Shown here piece after piece: positions 1 through 6,364 of a stretch of DNA of 7,574 bases. Position 1 is the stretch's first letter. Each line of letters opens with the position of its first letter. The translations under genes were made by a program, and so were the position numbers. Source of the DNA: Moraxellaceae bacterium UBA2031 (GTDB lineage Bacteria > Pseudomonadota > Gammaproteobacteria > Pseudomonadales > Moraxellaceae); NCBI GenBank assembly GCA_002333145.1, contig DDBN01000047.1:1-7574 (forward strand), read 5' to 3'. The notes under the pieces are model-generated. The model was not told the origin of the DNA. It worked only from the letters and a program-made list of their open reading frames with translations, and ran no database searches.

Positions 1-132
1 GCTATCGACAAGGAAGCCATCCAGTCCTTTATTGAAACGCTGGATATTCCTGAAGAGGCTAAAGTTAGCTTGCGTGCAATGACACCGGGCAGATACACAG
101 GTAATGCAGCCTTTCAGGCTAAAAAAATCTGA
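1..132 (+). CDS. purB: Adenylosuccinate lyase, C-terminal end (partial)
   Basis: The first 43 codons are an open frame that enters from outside the window and ends at TGA 130-132. The peptide contains LDIPEEAKVSLRAMTPGRY, followed by a GNA motif. This matches the C-terminal tail of gammaproteobacterial PurB, where a 'PEEAK..L..MTP..Y.G.A' pattern is typical. PurB is a cytosolic homotetramer of the fumarase/aspartase superfamily. It releases fumarate from SAICAR and from adenylosuccinate in purine synthesis. The catalytic regions lie upstream and cannot be checked. The call rests on the tail motif plus the following ribosomal oxygenase gene, which often sits next to purB in pseudomonads (recalled, not searched). 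A hairpin terminator follows closely. Confidence 0.85.
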   Translation, partial: AIDKEAIQSFIETLDIPEEAKVSLRAMTPGRYTGNAAFQAKKI

Positions 133-160
133 GTGTGGTTTTAGCACTGAACTAAAAATG

Positions 161-187
161 AAATGGCGGTTAATAACCGCCATTTTT
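161..187 (+). terminator. Rho-independent terminator of purB
   Basis: A perfect 10-bp stem (AAATGGCGGT at 161-170 with its complement at 176-185) encloses a 5-base TAATA loop. The 3' arm merges into a run of five T (183-187). It lies 28 bases after the purB stop codon. Transcription of the next gene therefore needs read-through or a promoter of its own in the roughly 50 bases between the hairpin and that gene's start. I see no convincing -35/-10 pair there. Confidence 0.85.
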
Positions 188-230
188 CTGGGTAACGATT
201 TTCTGGAACTGTTTCTCTGCAGTTTCAGCT

Positions 231-234
231 GGAG
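231..234 (+). promoter_or_regulatory. Ribosome binding site choosing between tandem ATGs
   Basis: GGAG lies 3 bases before ATG 238 and 6 bases before ATG 241. The second spacing is within the normal range and the first is too short, so initiation at 241 is favoured. The choice changes the protein by one methionine only. Confidence 0.6.
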
Positions 235-240
235 CACATG

Positions 241-1428
241 ATGAATCCGGATATGCCTCTTCCCCATCTTGGTGGCATTACTGCCGCTGAATTTCTGCGC
301 GACTACTGGCAGAAAAAACCGCTATTGGTGCGAAATGCCTTTCCGGATCTGGTCTGGCGTCTGTCCCCAGAAGACATGATGGAATTAGCGCAAGAAGACG
401 GCGTTGAAGCCCGCATTGTGCTGGAGAAAGGAAAATCTCCGTGGGAGTTGCGTCTGGGGCCCTTCACAGAAAAAGTATTTAACCAGTTGCCTTCGTCGCA
501 TTGGACGCTGCTTGTACAAGCGGTAGATCACTATCTACCTGAGTTGGCTGATTATCTGGAGCATTTCTCATTTGTGCCCAACTGGCGTATCGATGACATC
601 ATGGTGTCTTACGCCGTTGAGGGGGGATCGGTTGGCCCACACTATGATCAGTACGATGTATTCTTGATACAAGGCATTGGCAATCGTCGCTGGCAGTTAG
701 GGCAGTCTTGTGACGAACATTCCCCCTGCATTGAAGGAACGCGGCTGCGCATTCTTGAGGGCATGGATGTTTGCTTTGATGAAATAGTGAATCCCGGCGA
801 CTTGCTCTATGTGCCACCAGGCATGGCACACAATGGCGTTGCCCAGAACGAGTGCATGACTTTTTCCATCGGGTTTCGTGCGCCAGCGATTGCGCACCTG
901 ATGGATCGCATCGTGGATCACGCACTCGATGCAAATGCTAACCGTCAATTAGTGATGGATGCAGGACGTACGGTTGCTAACCATCCGGGAGCATTAACGG
1001 ATACGGATATGGACAGCCTGCGCACACAGTTGCTGAGTCTTCTGGATGACCGCGAGGCCTTACGATCAGCACTTGCGCCCTTTCTTTCCGAACCAAAATA
1101 CGATGACTATGAGCCGGAAGGACAAGACTTATCCGTTGCAGATATTCAGAGTGCACTCTTGGCGGGGGCATTGCTGCGTCGAGACCCTGCTTCTCGCTGT
1201 CTTTATACAGAACACGATGGACTCCCAGAGCAACTGTATGTGAATGGGCTGCACATTGAATTTCCTGGCCGGCTAGCACCACTAATACAGTTACTTGCGG
1301 ATCAACGTTGCCTGACAGCTAAAGACTTGGCACTCTGGCAAGATGACATTGAGGCATTACACTGGATACAGGAGCAAGTGGCTGAAGGCCATTGGTTTGT
1401 GGAGCAAGAAGATGACAATCCCGATTGA
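241..1428 (+). CDS. roxA: JmjC/cupin ribosomal oxygenase, 50S protein L16 arginine hydroxylase
   Basis: This is a 395-residue cytosolic protein of the YcfD/RoxA family, Fe(II)- and 2-oxoglutarate-dependent oxygenases. The E. coli member hydroxylates an arginine of ribosomal protein L16. The N-terminal part carries the family pattern 'F...YWQKKPLLVRNAFP' (about residues 18-35). The JmjC barrel holds the iron ligands: H134 and D136 in 'GPHYDQYDVFLIQ', and H197 in 'GDLLYVPPGMAHNG'. Arg149 in 'GNRRWQLG' is at the position expected to bind 2-oxoglutarate. The part after about residue 215 should be the helical dimerisation region and a winged-helix-like end, by analogy with the E. coli protein. The length is slightly above the usual 370-390. 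The start at 241 was chosen from GGAG spacing; 238 is the alternative. The 3' end overlaps the next gene by 17 bases. All iron ligands are present, so the enzyme should be active. L16 as substrate is inferred from the family. Confidence 0.9.
   Translation: MNPDMPLPHLGGITAAEFLRDYWQKKPLLVRNAFPDLVWRLSPEDMMELAQEDGVEARIVLEKGKSPWELRLGPFTEKVFNQLPSSHWTLLVQAVDHYLPELADYLEHFSFVPNWRIDDIMVSYAVEGGSVGPHYDQYDVFLIQGIGNRRWQLGQSCDEHSPCIEGTRLRILEGMDVCFDEIVNPGDLLYVPPGMAHNGVAQNECMTFSIGFRAPAIAHLMDRIVDHALDANANRQLVMDAGRTVANHPGALTDTDMDSLRTQLLSLLDDREALRSALAPFLSEPKYDDYEPEGQDLSVADIQSALLAGALLRRDPASRCLYTEHDGLPEQLYVNGLHIEFPGRLAPLIQLLADQRCLTAKDLALWQDDIEALHWIQEQVAEGHWFVEQEDDNPD
1401..1404 (+). promoter_or_regulatory. Ribosome binding site inside roxA for the overlapping gene
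   Basis: GGAG sits 7 bases before ATG 1412, within the last ten codons of the oxygenase gene. It decides the start of the downstream gene. The longer open frame beginning at ATG 1343 would overlap the oxygenase gene by 86 bases and has no such site. Confidence 0.75.
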
Positions 1429-1939
1429 GCTGGCATTAGAAAGTTTCAGACTCGGAGAGTCCGATGACTCTATTCGACTAGAAGGTATTGATGCGTTCCA
1501 CAAGGCACAGCGTGTACTGATTGATCAGTCGAGACGAGAAATACTTATCGTTACGCCAGATCTTGAGCCGGAGCGCTATAACGACCCTGAGTTTGCCAGC
1601 GCCCTGTCCTCTTTTGTGCGTCGTAGCAAAATTACAGAGGTGCGCATACTGGTTGCCGACCCAACAATGGCGACTCGTTGGGGACATCACGTTATTACTA
1701 TCGGTCGCCGCTTAACCAGTCATATTAAAATTCGCCAATTGTCTGAAGAAGATGCACGCAGACCAGAAGCGTGGATGGTGGCAGATGACATTGGCATGCT
1801 GCGACGTGATGGAAGAGATGGGTATATTGGAGCATTGCTGCCCAAAGCTATTCCTCATGCGCAAAAGGCACGCCGAGATTTTATTGAAATGTGGGAGCGT
1901 TCGGTAGAAGTGGCGGATTTTCGGCAATTGCACTTGTGA
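1412..1939 (+). CDS. Uncharacterised protein, probable DUF7931 family (PLD-like fold suspected)
   Basis: This is a soluble 175-residue protein with no signal peptide or membrane segment. I believe it belongs to the family annotated DUF7931 in gammaproteobacteria; that is recall, not a search. Residues 29-50 (FHKAQRVLIDQSRREILIVT...) and 76-85 (EVRILVADPT) read as helix-strand units like the N-terminal half of a phospholipase D-type domain. HIKIRQL follows (104-110), then 'WMVADDIGMLRRDGRDGYIG' (121-140), which resembles the region around an HKD motif. The catalytic His and Lys are not there (Glu119 and Trp121 occupy the matching spots; D126 aligns with the Asp), so nuclease or lipase activity is unlikely. 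The start at 1412 is set by GGAG 1401-1404; the gene overlaps roxA by 17 bases and is probably co-translated with it. It ends at TGA 1937-1939, before a bidirectional terminator. Function unknown; a role linked to the oxygenase is inferred from the overlap only. Confidence 0.75.
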   Translation: MTIPIELALESFRLGESDDSIRLEGIDAFHKAQRVLIDQSRREILIVTPDLEPERYNDPEFASALSSFVRRSKITEVRILVADPTMATRWGHHVITIGRRLTSHIKIRQLSEEDARRPEAWMVADDIGMLRRDGRDGYIGALLPKAIPHAQKARRDFIEMWERSVEVADFRQLHL

Positions 1940-1993
1940 GATGGCTTCTGCCTGCTCAACAGGCGCCCTACTCTCGCCATTCACATCGCCAAT

Positions 1994-2031
1994 AAAAAAG
2001 GGATCAAAGCTTGGCTCTGATCCCTTTTTTT
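1994..2031. terminator. Bidirectional Rho-independent terminator between convergent genes
   Basis: There is a perfect 13-bp stem, AAAAAAGGGATCA (1994-2006) against TGATCCCTTTTTT (2018-2030), with an 11-base loop. Inside the loop AGC/GCT (2008-2010 with 2014-2016) can pair further. A run of seven T ends the + strand copy (2025-2031), and the six A at 1994-1999 give a T run on the minus strand. It therefore serves both the + strand unit ending at 1939 and the minus strand gene ending at 2047. Confidence 0.92.
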
Positions 2032-2046
2032 CATCCTACGATCAGG

Positions 2047-3231
2047 TTAAACAATCACACCTGTTTGTCTGAGATGAGCAATAGAGTCAGCATCAAACCC
2101 ATGCTCCTTTAGAACCTCATCTGTATGAGATCCTACTTCCGTACCGATAAAGCGGAAGCTGGCCGGTGTTTTTGAAAATTTGATGGCAGAACCCAGTTGC
2201 CTCTGCATCGTGCCATCCGGGCGCGGTACATCGACGATCAGGTTGCGGGCAAGAATCTGCGGATGTTCGCAAGCCTCGGCAAAGCTCAGAACTGGCTCGG
2301 TGCATGAATCAATCGCAAGGAAGATCTGCTCCCACTCAGCATAAGTTTTCTTTTCCATCTCACTGGCAATGCCTGCCTTCAGTGTCCCCATCACTTCGGG
2401 GTTACCAAATGCCATGGACAATGGTGCCAACTCAGGGCGCCCAATAGCAGCGCAGAATTGACTAAAAAACTGTGGCTCAATGCCGCCTACTGAAAAATAG
2501 CGACCATCGGCAGTTTTATAACAATCGTAGAAAGAACCACCATTAAGCTGAGTCCCTTCGGGTTCTGGCTGCATATTGGCAACCAATGCCGGCGGAGCGG
2601 TCAGCGCATGCAGTGTGAAGGCCGCATCTGTCATGGAGATATCGACATACTGGCCTTCTCCTGTTTGCGTGCGATGAATAACGGCCGCAAGAATGCCCAT
2701 CACGGCGTGGCAAGAGCCCCCTGCAACATCGGCGATCTGAACATTTACCGGGACAGGGCCTGTTGCTTTGCGACCGTTGTATCCCAGAACACCCGCAATG
2801 GAGAGGTAGTTCATGTCATGACCGGCTCGGTCTTTGTAGGGGCCGGTCTGGCCGTAGCCCGTGATTGAGCAATAAATTATTTTAGGGTTAATGGCTTTAA
2901 GCGCCTCATATCCCACACCCAGTCTGTCCATCACCCCTGGACGAAACTGCTCAACAACGATGTCATAGTCTGCAACGAGCTTCTTGATCAGCTCAACCCC
3001 TTCTGGCTTTTTGAGGTCCACGGCAATGCCGCGCTTGCTTCGATTAAGAAAGGCATGTGCTGCAGAAACGCCAGCTTCGTGAGGGGGAAACATGCGCACC
3101 AAGTCCGGACGATTGGGTGACTCAACCCGCAGAACATCCGCCCCCATGTCGGCCAGCAGCATGGTGCCAAACGGGCCAGGCAGCAAACCGGAGAAATCGA
3201 GGACCTTAAGGGAAGACAGCGGGCCGGACAT
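2047..3231 (-). CDS. Alpha-methylacyl-CoA racemase-like CaiB/BaiF (family III) CoA-transferase
   Basis: This is a 394-residue cytosolic protein. Alpha-methylacyl-CoA racemases interconvert (2R)- and (2S)-methylacyl-CoA so that branched chains, such as those from isoprenoid or sterol side chains, can enter beta-oxidation. The N-terminus (LKVLDFSGLLPGPFGTMLLADMGADVLRVE) is the classic CaiB/BaiF entry motif. The racemase residues of the mycobacterial enzyme (His126, Asp156, Glu241) have counterparts: H138 in 'AGHDMNY', D168 in 'IADVAGGS' and E252 in 'GGIEPQFF'. The spacing of 30 and 84 residues nearly equals the 30 and 85 of that enzyme. This favours racemase over formyl-CoA- or carnitine-type transferase. 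The start at 3231 is fixed by AAGGAG 7 bases upstream and by family alignment; an in-frame extension to 3342 looks unrelated to the family. It is a single-gene unit, convergent with the gene ending at 1939 and divergent from the one starting at 3478. The true substrate is unknown. Confidence 0.88.
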   Translation of the reverse strand: MSGPLSSLKVLDFSGLLPGPFGTMLLADMGADVLRVESPNRPDLVRMFPPHEAGVSAAHAFLNRSKRGIAVDLKKPEGVELIKKLVADYDIVVEQFRPGVMDRLGVGYEALKAINPKIIYCSITGYGQTGPYKDRAGHDMNYLSIAGVLGYNGRKATGPVPVNVQIADVAGGSCHAVMGILAAVIHRTQTGEGQYVDISMTDAAFTLHALTAPPALVANMQPEPEGTQLNGGSFYDCYKTADGRYFSVGGIEPQFFSQFCAAIGRPELAPLSMAFGNPEVMGTLKAGIASEMEKKTYAEWEQIFLAIDSCTEPVLSFAEACEHPQILARNLIVDVPRPDGTMQRQLGSAIKFSKTPASFRFIGTEVGSHTDEVLKEHGFDADSIAHLRQTGVIV

Positions 3232-3477
3232 GGTGAAACTCCTTGATATGACTGCAGGGTCGAGAGCATAACCCGGGATAGCCTCCGGCCAATGACGCAA
3301 CACTTCAAAAACATTGACGCTTTCGCTCAGCAGTAATGGCATACACTGCCACGTTCACCGTTGCGCCCCTAGTGAGGCTGGCGCTACCATTCAAGAATTA
3401 TCGGCAAGTACTTGTCTTGCTGGATTTTTTCCCCGCTTTAAGGCCGGTGGCCCTGACCCCGGTACCCTGAGGTTTTC
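3232..3477. promoter_or_regulatory. Divergent intergenic region, presumed to hold two promoters
   Basis: These 246 bases separate the starts of the minus strand racemase gene and the + strand HEAT/DUF349 gene, so both promoters should lie here. No strong consensus promoter is visible. On the minus strand, TTGGCC followed 16 bases later by TATGCT is a weak candidate for the racemase gene. On the + strand, TTGTCT (3412-3417) and TTTAAG (3437-3442) are 19 bases apart, also weak. TGAGG (3468-3472), 5 bases before ATG 3478, is the likely ribosome binding site of the + strand gene. I recognise no operator or riboswitch. Confidence 0.4.
3239..3244 (-). promoter_or_regulatory. Ribosome binding site of the racemase gene
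   Basis: Read on the minus strand this is AAGGAG, 7 bases before ATG 3231-3229. It settles the start in favour of 3231 over the in-frame ATG at 3342, which would add 37 residues that do not resemble the family N-terminus. Confidence 0.8.
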
Positions 3478-6333
3478 ATGCTGAGCAAGCTGTTTCGTTC
3501 GACGCCCAAGTGGCAGAGCATCAAGTCACAAAAGCGTATCGAGGCCATCCGGGAGCTTCTGCCGGAGCAAGAAAAGGACCTTGAAATTCTGACCCAGCTG
3601 GCAAAAGAGGACAGTGAGCCGGCTGTCCGCCGTGAGGCTGTCCAGAAACTGCATGACCTCGATATCTTGATGCAGATCCAGAAACGCGATCTTGAAGCCG
3701 CAGTACGTGATGCTTCCGCTGAGCGAATTCATGAGCTAATGGCAGGAAAGAGTCCGTTTAGCCCGCCCCTTGAAGAGCGCCTGCAACGGCTTGAGCGGAT
3801 CAACTCTTCTAATGTGTTGCTGGCACTGATTCGTGATGCTGAGCCTGTCGAGGTTCGTCTGGCCGCTATTGCCGCGCTTCAGGATGATATGTGCCTGCAG
3901 GATATTGCCCTGCACTCCTCTATTGCCCGCCTTCGACAAGCGGCAGCTGAGCGTATTACTACGCTACCGCTGCTAGAGGAGCTCATGCAGGCCTCTAAAC
4001 TGAAGGACAAAACAGTTTATCGCATCGTTAAGGGGCGCCTAGACGAGATACGCGATAAAGAAAAGGCAGAAACAGAGCGTCAAGAGCGTGCTGTTACACT
4101 GTGCGAGCTCATGGAAGCTCATGCAAGATCAGCACTGAATCCGTTATATGCCGCCAAAACAGAAAGCTTGCGCATGCAATGGAACGAGCTGACCGCAAAC
4201 CACAGCTTCTCCGTTGCTGAACGCTTTGCAACCGCCCACGCACTTGCCTGCCGTCAGGTTGCCGACATAGTCGCCGCCGAGCAGCTTGCTGCTGACCAGA
4301 CACAAGCACGCGAAGAGCTGAGCCGCGCACTGGAAACACTGGAATCTACCGTTAAAGAATATCGTGGCCAGGATGACTTTGATGTCTCCTCGCTGGCTGC
4401 CGTGCGTAAGACCCAACGCTTGCGCTGGGAGCTGGCCTGCGAACTGCACTCCCCTGCAGCGAACTTGGTACAGCGGTATGAATCTGCAATGCAGAAGCTG
4501 GACAGTCTTGAGGCGCTCCTCGCGCAGTGGTCGATTGATAAGTTGATGATCGAAACGACGCTTAAGACGACTGAACCTGCTGTTGCTGATAGTACTGATG
4601 AAGCTGATGGTGGTGCTGAAGGTGCTGGTGCTACTAACGCCATCAATGCTGCCGTTCGGGATGAAATGCTAACGCAGATGATTAAGCATTATCGCGAAAC
4701 AGGCTGGCCTCTTCCTGAGCTTCTCCAACAAGCTGTTGGCACTGTAAAAGAAAAGCCTCTTGTCATACATGAGCCCAAAGAAGACCACCAAAAAGCCTTA
4801 CAAAAACAACTCGACCGCGTCGAATCGTGCATACGTGAAGGCAATAGTCGTGAGGCCAGTCGTCGCTGGCGGCAGGTGGCTGATTTTGCCCGTACACATC
4901 ATTTAAACCACCCTCTTTTACCGTTGCTCGGTGAAAAGGTGCGTGAGCTAAAAAGCTGGGCTGGCTTTGTGATACAGCCCAAGAAAGAAGCATTGCTCAC
5001 ATCCATGCAAGCGCTTGTTGATCAAGACATTGATCCTGATGACAAAGCAGACCGCATCAAGGCGCTACAGGACGAGTGGAAGTCTCTCGGTGTTGCTGAT
5101 CCAGCGATCGAGCAACCGTTATGGGAACAGTTCAAAACGGCCAGTGATGCTGCATTTGAGCCATGCCGTCGCCACTTTGCTGTACAAAACGAGTTGCGAG
5201 CCAAAAATAGGGAAAGAAAAATCGCCCTCTGTGAGCAGCTCGAGCAGTATCGCGATGCGATGACTGAAAATATCGACTGGAAAAATCATGAGGCCATTCT
5301 TAAAGCGGCCCGCCAAGAATGGCAGCAGCATCAGCCAGTAGATCGTCAGTCATTAAGGCAGGTGCAGAGCCGCTTTAATGACGTCATAAAGGCACTAGAG
5401 TCACGGCGCGATGAACACTGGAGTCGTTTAGCACAGGGTAAACAAGCATTGATCGACAAGGCACGTCTGTTGCTTGTTCAAGAGGATATGCGTTCAGCCT
5501 GCGATCAAGCGAAACAATTGCAGCAGGAATGGAAGCAGATTGGTGGGGGCTCGCCACGCACCGATGGGAAGCAGTGGAAAGAGTTTCGTGCTGCCTGCGA
5601 TGCAGTTTTCAGTCGTCGCGAAGATGCCTTCAAGGTTCGCCAAGAGGCTCGCGAAGGATTGATGCAACAGGCCGAGACACTGGTAGCCTCTATGGAGCAG
5701 CTAATCGGAGATGCTTCAGATGCAGGTCGCCAGGAAATGTCCCGTCTGCACGACGCGTTTCGTGAATTGGATATTGGTCGTGACGGACAAGCATTGAAAG
5801 AGCGAGCTCAGAAGGCTGTGACGTTATTTGATTCCACTTTTCATGAGCACCGTCGTCAGCAGGCCAGCCGTTTACTTAAGGCTGGGGTCGATGCCTGGGT
5901 CGCCGTTTGTAGTGCAGAGCAGGCTCTTATTGATAATGCTCTGCCACTGCAGCCCGACGTTTCCGGCCTACCCAGTGTGTGGAAAAGTGCGCTACTGCGT
6001 CGCCAACAAGCAGCAGACGCTATCACTATCGACACTGAAAAACGGACTATTTGGCAAGAAGGTATCGAATCCAATACACAGACCGTACTGGATGCGCTGA
6101 TGGATCTAGAACTTGCGCTGAATCTGCCCTCCCAAGCGTCGAGAGAAAAGGATCGACGTGAACGCCAGCTGGCTCTGCTACAACAGAAAGGGTTGCGTGC
6201 AGGTGCCTCTGGTACTAATGAGCTGGACCTTCAGCGAAACCTTCAACTTGTGTTAGAGACGGGCCCCATTTCGCCATTGCTGGTAGAAGAAATGGTGCCG
6301 CGTCTTTTGGCTATCACTCTGAAAATGCAATGA
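3478..6333 (+). CDS. Large HEAT-like repeat and DUF349 repeat protein
   Basis: This is a 951-residue soluble protein without signal peptide or membrane segment. Residues 1-12 (MLSKLFRSTPKW) look like the family N-terminus and support the start, which has TGAGG 5 bases upstream. Residues 15-195 hold about five HEAT-like helical units with echoes such as 'DSEPAVRREAVQKL' (45-58), 'DLEAAVRDASAERI' (71-84), 'AEPVEVRLAAIAAL' (121-134) and 'RLRQAAAERI' (151-160). Charged helical stretches follow (200-350), then a low-complexity acidic/alanine-glycine linker (about 362-390). The rest contains DUF349-type units with the 'L..EW...G' and 'LW..F..A.DAAF' signature: about 500-572, 575-645 and 650-720, with weaker ones at 205-260, 275-345 and 725-790. 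DUF349 proteins are mainly helical and have no settled biochemical role; a scaffold or nucleic-acid-associated function is only a guess. The gene is probably monocistronic and ends 17 bases from the tesA stop. Confidence 0.85.
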   Translation: MLSKLFRSTPKWQSIKSQKRIEAIRELLPEQEKDLEILTQLAKEDSEPAVRREAVQKLHDLDILMQIQKRDLEAAVRDASAERIHELMAGKSPFSPPLEERLQRLERINSSNVLLALIRDAEPVEVRLAAIAALQDDMCLQDIALHSSIARLRQAAAERITTLPLLEELMQASKLKDKTVYRIVKGRLDEIRDKEKAETERQERAVTLCELMEAHARSALNPLYAAKTESLRMQWNELTANHSFSVAERFATAHALACRQVADIVAAEQLAADQTQAREELSRALETLESTVKEYRGQDDFDVSSLAAVRKTQRLRWELACELHSPAANLVQRYESAMQKLDSLEALLAQWSIDKLMIETTLKTTEPAVADSTDEADGGAEGAGATNAINAAVRDEMLTQMIKHYRETGWPLPELLQQAVGTVKEKPLVIHEPKEDHQKALQKQLDRVESCIREGNSREASRRWRQVADFARTHHLNHPLLPLLGEKVRELKSWAGFVIQPKKEALLTSMQALVDQDIDPDDKADRIKALQDEWKSLGVADPAIEQPLWEQFKTASDAAFEPCRRHFAVQNELRAKNRERKIALCEQLEQYRDAMTENIDWKNHEAILKAARQEWQQHQPVDRQSLRQVQSRFNDVIKALESRRDEHWSRLAQGKQALIDKARLLLVQEDMRSACDQAKQLQQEWKQIGGGSPRTDGKQWKEFRAACDAVFSRREDAFKVRQEAREGLMQQAETLVASMEQLIGDASDAGRQEMSRLHDAFRELDIGRDGQALKERAQKAVTLFDSTFHEHRRQQASRLLKAGVDAWVAVCSAEQALIDNALPLQPDVSGLPSVWKSALLRRQQAADAITIDTEKRTIWQEGIESNTQTVLDALMDLELALNLPSQASREKDRRERQLALLQQKGLRAGASGTNELDLQRNLQLVLETGPISPLLVEEMVPRLLAITLKMQ
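4571..4645 (+). repeat. Low-complexity segment encoding the linker of the DUF349 protein
   Basis: This stretch is built from near-repeats of GCTGAT, CTGATG and GGTGCT; GGTGCT occurs at 4612-4617, 4621-4626 and 4627-4632. It encodes a segment rich in Ala, Asp, Glu and Gly (about residues 365-390) between the N-terminal helical part and the C-terminal DUF349 units. It reads as a flexible hinge. Copy-number change through slippage could vary its length; units of 6 or 9 bases would keep the frame. Confidence 0.55.
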
Positions 6334-6338
6334 GTTTG

Positions 6339-6364
6339 AAAAGCTTTCGTTTAACGATGCTTTT
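6339..6364. terminator. Possible weak bidirectional hairpin at the convergent gene ends
   Basis: AAAAGC (6339-6344) can pair with GCTTTT (6359-6364), with CGT/ACG (6348-6350 with 6354-6356) pairing inside. T-rich arms face both directions. It overlaps the tesA stop codon and follows the DUF349 gene stop by a few bases. The stem is short and A/T-rich, so it is a candidate only. No better terminator is visible in the 17-base gap between these convergent genes. Confidence 0.3.

Noticed and set aside
193..199. TAACGAT as a -10 element for roxA
   Set aside because: It matches the consensus poorly, and the paired -35 (TTAATA) falls in the terminator loop.
599..1282. Several minus strand open frames inside roxA
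   Set aside because: They are shadows of a strongly conserved gene, rich in Cys, Arg and His with no recognisable motif.
1343..1411. Upstream start extending the gene at 1412 to 198 residues
   Set aside because: It would overlap roxA by 86 bases, lacks a ribosome binding site, and its extra residues are the roxA reading frame shifted by one. ATG 1412 has GGAG at ideal spacing.
3232..3342. Extended N-terminus of the racemase gene from ATG 3342
   Set aside because: AAGGAG lies 7 bases before ATG 3231, and family proteins begin near the 'LKVLDFSGLLPGP' motif. The extra 37 residues resemble nothing in the family.
4254..4646. 130-codon open frame on the minus strand within the DUF349 gene
   Set aside because: It is Ser/Ala-rich low-complexity antisense of a well-supported gene, with no domain or credible ribosome binding site.
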